Of a DNA stretch of 41,780 bases, positions 22,651 through 32,396 are shown piece after piece (the first letter of the stretch is position 1; every line of letters begins with the position of its first letter). The DNA lies in contig PS015017.1 of assembly GCA_048213135.1 (NCBI GenBank), positions 21,080-62,859 of the forward strand, given 5' to 3'. Source of the DNA: Reclinomonas americana ATCC 50394 (taxonomy: Eukaryota > Jakobida > Jakobea > Jakobida). Below the pieces are notes generated by a model. It was not told the DNA's origin. It ran no database searches and was given only the letters and a program-made list of their open reading frames with translations. Both the position numbers and the translations under genes were made by a program.

Positions 22651-24928
22651 AGCGTGCGTGTATGTGAGGGACAGAGGCGTGCACCCTCTGATTGATTGAT
22701 TCTTTGCTCACTTTGCCACCTGTCACTTGTCATCTCCGGTGCCCGACAACTCGTTCACTGTCAGAATGTCTTCCTCTCACTCCTCTCACTCCTTCTCTCT
22801 CTCTCTCTTTCCTTCTTTCTTTCATTCTCTTGTGACTCGACTCCACATTTACGAGTTCCATCTTCCTCCGAGGTCATTCTCCTCCTCTCCTCCTCTCTAT
22901 GCCCCTCTCTCTCTCTCCTTCTCATACACCCATGCTCAACGCGACCACTTGTTCAGTGACAGTTCAATCATCCTGTCATTCTTCTCGCGACGCTCATTCG
23001 TTCCCGCCACCCTCACAACAGCGCACCGTGGACAAGGTCGGCAAGAAGTTCTTTGGCCCCTCTCGTGCGGAGCTGGTGCGTACCTCCTCTGCCCCCTCCT
23101 CCCATATACTTGTTTCCTCTCACAGCTCATGGTTGGTTATCGCTCTTGATTGCTTGTCGATAGCCGGACGCGCCGCGCAAGGCCAGCTACCTGGTGAGTC
23201 CTCCGCCCCTCTTTCCGCTTCTCTCCTCCGTATTCCGTCACTCGTATCGTATGTACCCACGTGCACACACGTTGAACAGTGCATGCTCTCGATGGTCAAT
23301 CCGTAGAGGGAGACTCACTTGAAGAAGCACGCACTTTTCTCATCACGACTTGCGCGCGCTCCTCACTTTCTCGAAACACATCTTTATCGTCGTCCTCCGC
23401 ACCACATGGCACGTGAGACAGAAGAATCTTGACGTCTGCACCTCCGTCTTTCCCCGCACCATGATGCACTTGCATGGTGTTGGTGTTGTCTCGTTTCTTT
23501 CTCAGTTTCTGCTCGGTTACACTCTGTCTTCTTTCTTCACTCTCTCTCTCTCCCTCTTTTTGTTCTCTTCCTGCTGCACTGTCTCTCTCTCTCTCCCTCT
23601 TCCTCTTCGTCGTCTCTGCCTGTCTCCCTCTTGTCTCTCTCTCTCTCTCTCTGTTCAGGTTGCCTCTGCTGTTCGTTTTGTCTCTTTTCTTCCTCCTTCC
23701 CTTCGAAGCACTTGTCCTTTCATTCTCGTGGCCATCGCTTGCTTGCTTGTCGCCCTGGTCTTCTCTCCCTGTTTTACTTTTGCGCTGTCCCTCCTCTCAT
23801 TCCCTCCTGCCACTCTCTTCCCTTCTCCGTCTTCTTCCCCGATTGTGGCATTCTCACTGTCTCCCCCCTGTCCTTGTGTCGCACTGTTCTCCTTTCTCTT
23901 ACCCTCCCTTCTCTCGCCTTCTCCTTCCCCCCTCTCCCCTGTCTCCCTCACCCTTCCCCCTTTCTCTTTCCCCCTTCTCCCCTCACCCTTCTCCCTTTTC
24001 CCCTTCCCCCTCACCGCAGCTCAAGCTCAGCCGCAACCACCACCACGCCCGCGCACGCTGGGTCGAGCTCCGCGGCTCTCGCATCTACTGGTGCCGCTTC
24101 CACAACGACACCCGCCCGCATGCCTTTTTCGAGGTGCGCCTTGCCAACCCCCCCTCCCTCTTCCACTCCTCCTCACTCACTCCTCCCCCTGCGCGCAGCT
24201 CACCGACATCACCTCGATGTTCACGTACGTGTCACCGTCGCTGGCTCCGGCGCTGCGCATCAACACCCGCTCGCGCGCCTACGTGTTTGTCGACGAGACG
24301 TCGGCGCCGTGCGACATGACCAACATCAACGAGTGGCGCGACGCCATCACCGATGCCATGCTGCAGGCGGGTCTGGAGCCGCCGCCAGTGAGCGAGGCCG
24401 GACACCCGGTGGTGGCCTCGGCGCAGGTGCCGCCGGGCATGGTGCCGGCCCACGTGCACTACATTCCCGTGCCGCAGGAGGACGGCAGTGTGATTATTGT
24501 GGCGAGCCCGGTGCCGGACAACTCGCACGATGTCGTTGCGTCCCTGCTCCTGCACTTCTTCTCCCCTTCCCTCTGTCTCATCACCTCCCACACAGCCTAC
24601 CATCGACCCCACCATGGTGCCACGTCCGCGTCAGCCGTCGTCGTCATCGTCGACCACCACCACGACGACCGCCTCGTCGGGCATGACCCCGATGCCGCCG
24701 TCACCGCAGGTCGTGGCACCGCCGCCGCCTTACCCGGTGGTGTCGACCGTGCAGCGGTCGGCCGCCGCCTCGCCTGGCGTGGGCATGTTTGTGGCCCCCA
24801 CCGGCACCATCAATCCGGGCAGCACCACCACCACCACGGTGCCGAGTGCGCCGGTGGCGCGTGACCCGCTGTTCGGGCTCGGCTCCGACGACAGTGACGA
24901 GCAACATTCCGTCAGTCGTCGCGTGTAA
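22318..24928 (+). CDS. Small PH-domain protein, 307 residues
   Basis: Exons: 22318-22320 (the ATG alone), 22393-22446, 23022-23075, 23164-23193, 24020-24133, 24199-24534, 24596-24928. All introns are phase 0 and the total is 924 nt. The protein starts MGLLDRLQKIGE, so glycine 2 could be myristoylated. After a short amphipathic helix (about 1-37) comes a pleckstrin-homology fold (about 40-125). Strands read SYLLKLSR and ARWVELRGSRIYW, with a conserved tryptophan in the C-terminal helix (INEWRDAITDAM). PH domains bind phosphoinositides or proteins at membranes. The C-terminal half is disordered, rich in Pro, Ser, Thr and Val, with runs of Thr and an acidic GSDDSDEQ end. The alternative ATG at 22196 runs out of frame after splicing. 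The last intron uses a GTTGCGT donor. Confidence 0.85.
23194..24019 (+). repeat. Long polypyrimidine intron in PH gene
   Basis: From about 23470 to 24010 the plus (sense) strand is overwhelmingly C and T, with no fixed repeat unit, up to the acceptor CGCAG. Several long TC-rich ORFs here are low-complexity artefacts. Confidence 0.8.
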
Positions 24929-25567
24929 ATAGCCAGGGGTGCTGTTGTACATAGATCTGCGAGAGAGAAGAGATGACGCGCCGATTGCAAGAGAAAAAAG
25001 AGACATGAATACAAAAGATATGCAACCCTCACTAGCTTCTGCAAAGTAGATCCACGCTGTAGGCATTCTCCTTCCTGTCCCCTCCTTTTAATCCTGCTTC
25101 TCAGTTTTCGGCAGAAATAGAAGCCATAACCTCTGCACGTCTGTGGCTTATCTCTTCCTCCCCGCCACTCCTCCCCTCCTTTCAGCATTAACAAAAGCCA
25201 TTAATATTTCCATTCCGTTTATAAATCTATACAAATTATCACTCTCCTCTTCCTCCTGCTTCTCAGTCACCTCCCATTCCACTTATTAGCATCTCTGCAC
25301 ACCAGTGGCACTTTCTCTCTCCTCCACTCCTTCTGCTGCTGCTTCTCAATTTCAGCATGAACAACAGCCGTTTCCCTTTCCATTTTTATCTCTCGTCCTC
25401 TCCTCTCCTCTCCTTCCACTCCTGGTTCTCAGTCACTTCCAGTCCATTGATTAGCACCTCTGTACACAAGTGGCACTCTCTCTCCTCCACTTCCCCTGCC
25501 TCCCCTCTCCTGCTTCACAGTTTCAGCACAAAACAAAAGCCATTTCCCATTCCATTTATTATCACCT
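24929..25567. repeat. Convergent 3' region with degenerate repeats
   Basis: This interval lies between the PH gene and the transporter, whose 3' ends face each other. From about 25180 it contains several diverged units made of TTTCAGCA..AACAAAAGCCATT, TTCCATTTATTA and CACCTCTACACA..GTGGCA blocks in C/T-rich DNA (25185-25260, 25275-25330, 25350-25490, 25520-25600). The last unit runs into the transporter's coding end. Confidence 0.7.
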
Positions 25568-27392
25568 CTACACATCCATGGCATTCTCTCTCCCTCTCCT
25601 CCTCTCATCCCCCACCTCCCCCACCTCTTCCTCCTCCTCTTGCTTCTCCCCCCTGTCCCCCTCTGCACTCTCACTGGCGTCATTACGATTATTATTGCTG
25701 CGCTCAGTGTCCCCGGCGAATCCATCGATGCCACCATCACCATCGGCGTCGTCGTCGTAGTTGTCGTTGTCCGGGAGCTCCGTCAGAACCTGGTGCGAGT
25801 CATGCGCATGCGCGCCACCCCTACGATGCGAGGGGATCAAGTGCGGTCGTAACCGGCGGTGCAGGCACTTGAGCACCACCGCCATGACGCCGCCAAACAG
25901 CGTGATGCAGCCGCATACGACAATGCCGGTGGCGTAGGAGCCGGTGCGCGTCAGTGAGAGGCCGAGAATGCCGGGTCCGAGCCAGCCGCCGACGTTGCCA
26001 ATCGAGACGACAATGGCGGTGCCGACGGCCTTGGAGGTGCCGCCGTGCAGACTCTCCGACAACCACGCAATGGTCGGCGCCAGCATGCACCACGCCGCAC
26101 TCGACACAAACACCAGCACCACGTACTGGAAGGCCAGGCTGCCGGTGGAGATGGCCGCGCCCATCAGGAAGAAGCACACACCGGAAACGGTGGCCGGTAC
26201 CGTAATGTGCCACGCGCGCTCGTGTGTGCGATCCGAGTGGAGCGCGTTGAAGAGTGTGAAAACGAGAGCGACGGCATACACCGGCACCGTCATGAGGTTG
26301 CTGACGAGCGAGCCGAAGCCCGTCGACGCAATCAGCGTCGGCAAGAAGAAGGCCACCCCGTAAAACGGCAGCACCATGCAAAAGTAGACGAGTGCCGTCA
26401 TCCACAGATTCCAGTCCAACATCGTCTGCTTCACCTCCACGCACGAAATCGACCGATCGGCGTGACCCGTCGCGTGCCCGAGACGCGCACACGCAATGTA
26501 CCTCTCACGCTCCGTCAGCCACTTGGAGTCGGCCGGGCGATCCGGCAGCACGAACCACGTCAGGATGCCGAACAGCACCGTCACCGAACCCTCCACGAGA
26601 AAGATCCACTGCCAGCCGCGCAGGCCTCCATAGCCGTCCAACTGCAACAAAAAGTACGCCACAACGCCGCCAAACACGCCCGCCACCGTCGACGACGAGA
26701 AGAACAGGGCGATGCGCAGCGCCTGCTCCGCCGGCTTGAACCACAGCGTCAGGTAAAACACAATGCCCGGAAAGAAGCCGGCCTCCGCAATGCCCAAGAA
26801 GAGGCGCGCCACGCACAAGCCCGTCAGGTTGTTGACAAACACCATCAGTGCAGTGATGAGACCCCAGGTGAACATGATGCGGGCGTTCCACAGCGACGGG
26901 CTCGTCTTTTTCAGAATCATGTTGCTCGGCACCTCGAACAGGCAGTAGCCAATGAAGAAGACGCCGACGGCAGTGGTGTAGTCGGTGGCGGTGAGGTGCA
27001 AGTCGGCGAGCAGTGAGTCGTGTGCGTTGGAGAGGTTGACGCGGTCGAGGAAGGAGAGCATGTAGAGCACGGAGGCGTAGGGAATGATGCGGACGGTCAT
27101 TTTGTGCACGAGAAGGCGCTCTTCCTCGGCTGTCCACGGACTGAGACAGAGAAGGAGGAGTGAGGATGCAGAGTGTGAGGGTGATGCTTTCTCTCTCTGT
27201 GTGTGTGCTCACCCCTGTGCATTGCTTGCAACGTCGTCCTTGTCGGCGACTGGAGATGCAGATGATGATGATGCATGTTCCTCATCATGCAATCGTTGCG
27301 ATGGACTGTGTGCGTGTGAGAGAGAGGGTGAGCATGGACACAGGGAGAGGGGAGTGGTGCATCTCTGCAAGGCGTAACTGCGCGCTGGCCAT
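25568..27392 (-). CDS. MFS transporter, anion:cation symporter (ACS/allantoate permease-like)
   Basis: This is a twelve-helix major facilitator, probably a proton-coupled importer of an organic anion; the substrate is unknown. The core is one uninterrupted 1573-nt exon (25568-27140). Two small upstream exons (27213-27305 and 27340-27392) splice in phase and give 572 residues, but the first is uncertain. Family marks are PWTAEEERLLVHKM before helix 1, LSFLDRVNLSNA, the GYCLFEVPSNMILKK motif of the ACS family, RLFLGIAEAGFFPG and WQWIFLVEG. The C-terminal roughly 90 residues are cytosolic, acidic and low complexity (Asp/Gly, Glu runs). The near absence of introns in the transport domain contrasts with the neighbouring genes. 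The stop codon lies inside a repeat unit. Confidence 0.9.
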
Positions 27393-27784
27393 CGCTCTGC
27401 TCAGGCGACGTTCAATGTGTGAGTGCGGGACAAGGCGACGCACGCGCGCGGCTGCATGAGTGAGGGAGGAAGGGTGGAGAGAGAGCAGTGTCTCTCTTGT
27501 GAACACTCGTATTACAGCTCAGATCATCGCTGCGCCACGATCGTGCAGGAGTTGCACACATTGATTGGCGAGGAGGAATGCATGCAATGATAGGGATGAA
27601 CAATGCAAGGAGAGGAGATGATGAGCCTGGCAGGTGAGTGCGGAAGAGATGCACACAGTGGGCGGGTGGTTCGAAAAAGGAACATCTTGCATCTTTGTTG
27701 AGTGGAGTGTTTAGTGTTTCTTTTCCATGTTTCTTCGTTCTTCATTATTAGTGGTTCTCTCTACATAAGTCCCCCTCAGGATCC
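27393..27784. other. Intergenic spacer
   Basis: This 392-base stretch lies between the proposed 5' end of the transporter and the 3' end of the CCCH-vWA gene, both on the minus strand. It should hold the transporter promoter and the 3' UTR of the upstream gene. No repeat, RNA or convincing coding signal was seen. Confidence 0.5.
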
Positions 27785-29692
27785 TCACTGACGACGCGAC
27801 AAGTGGACCATCAGCAGCAAGTCCAAGCCGGTGCCGGCCGGGTTGTGATCACCAAACCGCATGTACCGCGGTGGCGACGACGCGCCTCGACGCGGTGGCG
27901 GAACAGGCGGCTTCGGTCGTCCAAGCAACGTGCCACTGCCACTGCTCTCCTCCTCCGTCGTTGTCGTCGTCACCGGCACTGCACGTCGCGGTGGCGGCAC
28001 TGGCGGCTTCGGTCGTCCAAGCAGCGTGCTGTGGCCGCTGTTCTCCTCCGTCGGTGTCGTCGTCACTGGCACCGCACGGCGTGGTGGCGGCACTGGCGGC
28101 TTCAGTTGTCCGAGCAGCGTGCTGCGGCCACTGCTCTCCTCCGTCGTTGTCGTCATCGTTGACACGTGCATCGGCAGCAACGCCGCCGCCGCCTCCATCG
28201 TGGGCACCTGGATCGCCGCCATCGCTGCGAACGTCTCCATCGCGATCGACGTGTGTCGTGCCGATGCCGCGCGCCCCTCGCTCGGCAGAAGAGCACGTGG
28301 CACGCGATCGCCCACAGCCCCACACGCAGCCGCCGCCGCATGCGCAGGCATCATCACCACGTGCTTCGGCTTGGTGATGACCTCCGTTGTCGTCTTCTCC
28401 TCCACCGTCTTCGCCGTCGACCTGCCACCGGCGCCGGCTGCTGCCGTCGTGGTGGTAGTGCTGGTGGTGATACTCACGGTCGTCGTCATCGTCGTCATCG
28501 TCGTCATCGTGACCTGCACCGCGCGCAGCGAGTCGAACACGGCCCGGCGGCTCGCCGTCATCGTGCCCGACCGCTGCACCTGCGTCTCGTAGTCCGTGAA
28601 CTTGCGCTCGTCGGCCAGCCGCAGGCAGGTGCCCACGAACATGTCGGTCACCGCCGAGAAGTCCGCCAGCTGCAGGTGTGTGCCCGAGTTGTTGCGACTG
28701 ATCGACGCAAACTCGCGGTAGAACGGCGTCGCGTGGTCGCGGTTCAGACACTGCACCGCGAACAGCATCACGCCGTCATCGGCCAGCGTGCGCGCCTCGC
28801 GGCGCCAGTCCAGTCGCAGCTTGTTGTCGGCATAGCCCACTGCGTGCGGCACGTCGTCACCAATCAGCACAAAGGCCTTGGTCTTGGCGTCGGACGACCA
28901 CTTCAATGTGCGCGCGTGGTACATGGCCAGCTCGTAGCACTCCTCGGCGTCGCCGCCGCCAGTCGGGCCACACTGGCTCTCCACGAAATCGCGCAGCTTG
29001 TCCATGTTGCGAGTGAAGTCGAGGTGCCGGATCACGTAGCTCGACACGCCGTCGCAATAGTCGCCATGGGCGATGACGGCGACACGCACCTCCGGCACCT
29101 CCTGCAACAGGCGTGCGATGGTGTCGGTGAGGTTGCGCTTCACCTCGTCAATGGCCGAGCTCATGCTGCCGGTGGTGTCGAACGAGAAGCACACGTCGAT
29201 CGGACCGCCGGCAGGCTTGGCGCGCTTCTGGCGCTGCTGCTTGGCACCCTTCTCCGCCGCCGTCGTGTCGCCGATCTGGTGGAGGAACTGGCACTCGGCA
29301 CCCATGGCGCACAGACCGGCACCGCCGCGGAAACGCCAGCATGGGTCGTTGGCGTAGGCGTGCACGAACTTGCATGCGGCGCCGTGCTTGCAGCCAGCCG
29401 CCGAGTTGAAGTAGCGGCACAGAGCGCCGCGCGCGTCACGCGGCAGCGGAGCGTCGTGATCGGCCGCAGCTGAGCTGCTGCTGCCGGTGGTGGTGGTCTG
29501 CTTCACTGCCTCGTGCAAGTACTTGCACTCCGCACCGGACCGACAGTGGCCTGCCCCACCGCGGAAGTGGCGACAAGGGTTGTCACCGTAGGCGTGCACA
29601 AAGTGGCAACTGGCGCCACGGGTGCAGCCGGTCGGCGAGTTGAAGTGGCGGCACAGAGTGCCACGAATGTCGCGAGGGAGATGCTGGGACAT
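27785..29692 (-). CDS. Four CCCH zinc fingers fused to a vWA domain, 635 residues, intronless
   Basis: This is a single-exon gene, start MSQHLPRD. Four CCCH fingers lie at about 14-33, 40-60, 92-111 and 118-138, spaced C-x8-C-x5-C-x3-H and C-x9-C-x5-C-x3-H alternately, so the second pair is a tandem duplicate of the first. CCCH fingers usually bind RNA. A Lys/Arg-rich linker leads to a von Willebrand A domain (about 164-370) with a MIDAS motif DTTGSM, as in protist vWA proteins, and GDDVPHAVGY. The tail is rich in Thr, Ala and Met and contains three repeats of LLGRPKPPVPPPRR-type sequence, each a potential SH3-binding PxxP site. No signal peptide is present, so the protein is probably cytosolic. 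An upstream in-frame ATG at about 29827 is possible. Whether the protein links RNA binding to metal-dependent protein contacts is inference. Confidence 0.9.
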   Translation of the reverse strand: MSQHLPRDIRGTLCRHFNSPTGCTRGASCHFVHAYGDNPCRHFRGGAGHCRSGAECKYLHEAVKQTTTTGSSSSAAADHDAPLPRDARGALCRYFNSAAGCKHGAACKFVHAYANDPCWRFRGGAGLCAMGAECQFLHQIGDTTAAEKGAKQQRQKRAKPAGGPIDVCFSFDTTGSMSSAIDEVKRNLTDTIARLLQEVPEVRVAVIAHGDYCDGVSSYVIRHLDFTRNMDKLRDFVESQCGPTGGGDAEECYELAMYHARTLKWSSDAKTKAFVLIGDDVPHAVGYADNKLRLDWRREARTLADDGVMLFAVQCLNRDHATPFYREFASISRNNSGTHLQLADFSAVTDMFVGTCLRLADERKFTDYETQVQRSGTMTASRRAVFDSLRAVQVTMTTMTTMTTTVSITTSTTTTTAAAGAGGRSTAKTVEEKTTTEVITKPKHVVMMPAHAAAAACGAVGDRVPRALLPSEGRAASARHTSIAMETFAAMAAIQVPTMEAAAALLPMHVSTMTTTTEESSGRSTLLGQLKPPVPPPRRAVPVTTTPTEENSGHSTLLGRPKPPVPPPRRAVPVTTTTTEEESSGSGTLLGRPKPPVPPPRRGASSPPRYMRFGDHNPAGTGLDLLLMVHLSRRQ

Positions 29693-30079
29693 GGTTCGCG
29701 TTCCGGGAGTGTAAAAAAACTTGAAAGCACATGCGACTTGTGTGCTTCTTTTGTCGACATCCATCCTGTCACATTCTGCCGGATTTTGACGGGTGTATCT
29801 GTGTGAAGCTGTTTTCGGGTCAAGCAAGGGATATATTTGGCAGAGGCGGGGCAGGTTGTATTAGATCCGATCCGGCCACCCACGCAGCTTCCTGCCCAGA
29901 CTGCAGCAGTGTGATGCACGTGTACTCGCGAGTCGATCGTCGACGCAACCAAAAATAGCGACTTGGGGTGCTCACGCCCCACAGCCGTACATAGTGGGGC
30001 GGATCCTCAGCAAAAAAAAAAAAAACTCCCGTGACGAGCAGCTTTCGCTTGCCTCCTCCTCAACGTCGCACAAACGCAG
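29693..30079. other. Intergenic region ending in hairpin and oligo(A)
   Basis: This region lies between the start of the CCCH-vWA gene (minus) and the first recognisable exon of the next gene (plus). It should contain both promoters and perhaps an unrecognised first exon. At 29976-30000 GCCCCAC and GTGGGGC form a 7-bp hairpin with an 11-base loop, followed 11 bases later by 13 A residues (about 30012-30024). Confidence 0.5.
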
Positions 30080-30370
30080 GACATTTTTTCGAACGCTACA
30101 CAAATACGCGATCTCCGTACCTCGCCCTCGGCCTTGCAGTGGCCCTCATTACTGTGTGCATCGTACTCCTGCACAGCATGCTTCACGACGACGACGAAGC
30201 CGCGGACGACAGAGTCGCTGTTGGTGAGAGAGAGACAGACAGACAGAGAAACACACGCAGATTGCTCATTCTTCCCGCTGCAGCAGCACCACTGGCACTC
30301 TCAGCGAGACAATGGATCGACGTGAGAGACGATGGTATGCATGCATTCCCCTGTTCTCGTTTATCTCTTC
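30080..30370 (+). repeat. Duplicated anchor cassette, copy 1
   Basis: About 290 bases covering the membrane-anchor exon, its intron, the next exon and the start of the following intron match 32077-32360. Similarity starts at the acceptor (GCAG then GACATTTTTTCG) and fades in the C/T-rich intron. By eye, exon positions are about 95% identical, apart from a 5-base length difference just before the membrane segment. Confidence 0.9.
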
Positions 30371-31274
30371 TCCTTTTCCTCATTCTACTCTCGACAGATA
30401 TGACACTCAACAAGGATGAGCGACTGTTGCTGTGGCTCCAGAATGAGGGCCATGGTCACCCACAAGATGGCGACTTGCGCCGGCACGAGTCAAAAGATGC
30501 GCCCCACACCGGTACCACCAAATGGAGCCCTCTGCAGGCTTGGGCGCTGGCGCACGCAGTACGTACTTCTCACACTTGTGTTGTGGAGTCGGTTGAGGGC
30601 TAAATTTTGGGTCTCCAGGTGACTTTCCCACTGTTTGAAGATGGTGTCAGGCAGGCACGCAAGTTTGTGTGCTTCAATATGACTGATGACGACGTGCTGG
30701 TCACACAACTGCGCACCGACCGTCGCATGCCGTACCTCGACCGCGAAGACGTTTTCTGGTTGCTGGATGAGGTTTGGTCAACGTAAGCATGGACCTTTCT
30801 TTCTCCACACACATTTTTCTCATCGATTCCCTTTCGTGTCAGGTGAATCCCTCGAAAGAGTCTGTGCTGCAGGAACGTGCTGAGCGCTTCCGCAGCTTCC
30901 TCTGCCAGCTGAGCGCATTCTGGGATGTGGATGAAGTCATCCGAATCAACGACAAGCTCACCATTGTGGTGCAACCACAACTTGGTGGCAGAAGCTGGAT
31001 ATTGGAAGCAACAACGACTGATCGCGACACCAACTTCAAGTATGACGGACACTCGTATCAGCTGGAGTCGATCGCTGGTGCTGATGGCGTCACGCCAGAC
31101 TCACCCGAGCTGACACCGCAACTTGTGCATGCGGCCGAGATGAGCAGCTTTCTTTCCGAAGAGCAAGCCTTCGAGGTCGAACTGGACGCTGTTGTCGCCG
31201 AACTCAGGAAGGAAGTGGAAAGGATTCGACGAGAGTCCGAGCAGCTGCTGGCGGCTTCCGATTGCGTCGAGTAG
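30080..31274 (+). CDS. Unknown protein with membrane anchor and C-terminal coiled coil
   Basis: I do not recognise the soluble part. Exons: about 30080-30223, 30284-30334, 30398-30558, 30619-30771, 30843-31274; phases agree. The first exon has no upstream ATG in frame, so it is probably internal (acceptor ACGCAG at 30079) with an unseen start. It encodes a membrane segment LALGLAVALITVCIVLL followed by an acidic HDDDEAADD, a type II anchor. The rest includes KWSPLQAWALAHA, a globular region with alternating strands (KLTIVVQPQLGGRSWILEA), and a Glu/Arg-rich coiled coil near the C-terminus (ELRKEVERIRRESEQL). Exons 1-2 and the intron between them are duplicated at 32077-32340. The donor at 30772 (GTTTGG) is weak. 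Confidence 0.7.
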
Positions 31275-31388
31275 CAGGCGTCCGTTCACTTTGCAGTTGT
31301 GCAAATGTTGAACAGTGAACAGCTTAAGCAAGGTGCCTTCTGATCTTCTATTTTTTGTTGCTTGGGGAGTCGTTGTCTCTAACGAGCT

Positions 31389-31421
<33 letters not shown>

Positions 31422-31423
<2 letters not shown>

Positions 31424-32095
31424 AGCGAGCACGGCGCCATCGATTCATTGATTCCGAGCTCACGAGAAGGTGACGGTGGCAGATACAATTACAGCACCGG
31501 GGACTGACCTTCCACAAAACCAAATTCGGCGTGAGGCCAAGGATGCCCGACTCATTGTCGCACGTCTCCCAGTGAAGCTCCGGTGACATGATTGGTGTGT
31601 CACTGATACACGGCACAAGCGTATAGCAATGGTCTCGACGATCAAAGTGTTGTTTGTGTGCACCTGCGATGGTGGGATCACGTGCACCGCCGTCGAGGAT
31701 GACGAAACCGAGATTGTACTAAGCAGTGCGCCTGGCGACTGAGGAAGCGGCGCATAGACAGGGGAAGAGGTGGGCGAAGCCGCACCTGCAGATTGCAATT
31801 CTTCGGGTGCGGGTCGGACCATGGCCATCTGCGGGACAGGGAGTGAGCACACGCAAGTGACACAGTGCACGTTCCTCACGTCGTGTAACTGGCGCGCCGA
31901 ATAAATAAGTCGACAAGGACGACATATATCGCGACGTCGACGTTCATTCAAGTTTTGTGGTTGACGCTCCTTCTCGCGATCGTCCGAGGGCCTGCTTCGT
32001 AATTGTGAAGTAGCGCGATGAACATGCCGCCGCACGTGACGTGCAAGCTGGCGTTTGTGGATACGTGTTCCGCAAGCAGGACATTTTTTCGAACG
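31422..32095 (-). CDS. Small uncharacterised gene; 5' exon with C2H2-like motif lacks an ATG
   Basis: Three exons join in frame on the minus strand: 31880-32095, 31720-31828 and 31422-31663, with introns of 51 and 56 bases. The first encodes KKCPACGTRIHKR, then QLARHVRRH, a C-x2-C-x11-H-x3-H near-zinc-finger, followed by basic sequence and ICRPC. The later exons encode MAMVRPAPEEL, a Ser/Pro-rich segment and HCYTLVPCISDTPIMSP. In the finger frame the only upstream codon after a TGA is TTG, so no start is visible. A shorter protein of about 116 residues could begin at ATG 31828. The 5' end coincides with the edge of the duplicated cassette on the opposite strand. Function unknown. Confidence 0.5.
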
Positions 32096-32396
32096 CAATC
32101 ACGCGATCTCCCCACCTCGCCCTCGGCCTTGCTGTGGCCCTCATTGCTGTGTGCATCGTACTCCTACACAGCATGCTTCACGACGACGACGAAGCCGCGG
32201 AAGACAGAGTCGCTGTTGGTGAGAGAGAGACAGGAGAGAGAACACACACACAAAGTCTCTTGCTCATTCTTCCCGCTGCAGCAGCACCACTGGCGCTCTC
32301 AGCGAGACAATGGATCGATGTGAGAGACGATGGTATGCATGCATTCCCCTCTTCTCCTTTTCTCTCTTCTCCTTTCCCTCACCTGTCTCTTCCCCC
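32077..32396 (+). repeat. Duplicated anchor cassette, copy 2
   Basis: This is the second copy of the anchor exon pair. Compared with copy 1 it is 5 bases shorter just upstream of the membrane segment (AATCACGCGA in place of TACACAAATACGCGA), so the frame upstream of that point differs. The membrane core reads LALGLAVALIAVCIVLL. The copy runs into an N gap at 32397. Confidence 0.9.

Noticed and set aside
23350-24864. 504-codon plus-strand ORF rich in Ser, Leu and Pro
   Set aside because: Most of it is polypyrimidine intron. Only part of it coincides with true exons of the PH-domain gene.
26045-27016. 323-codon plus-strand ORF opposite the transporter
   Set aside because: It is a shadow of the transporter's coding strand, Arg/Gln/His-rich, with no domain.
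28166-29473. 435-codon His/Arg-rich plus-strand ORF
   Set aside because: It is antisense to the CCCH-vWA coding exon and is explained by its codon bias. It has no recognisable domain.
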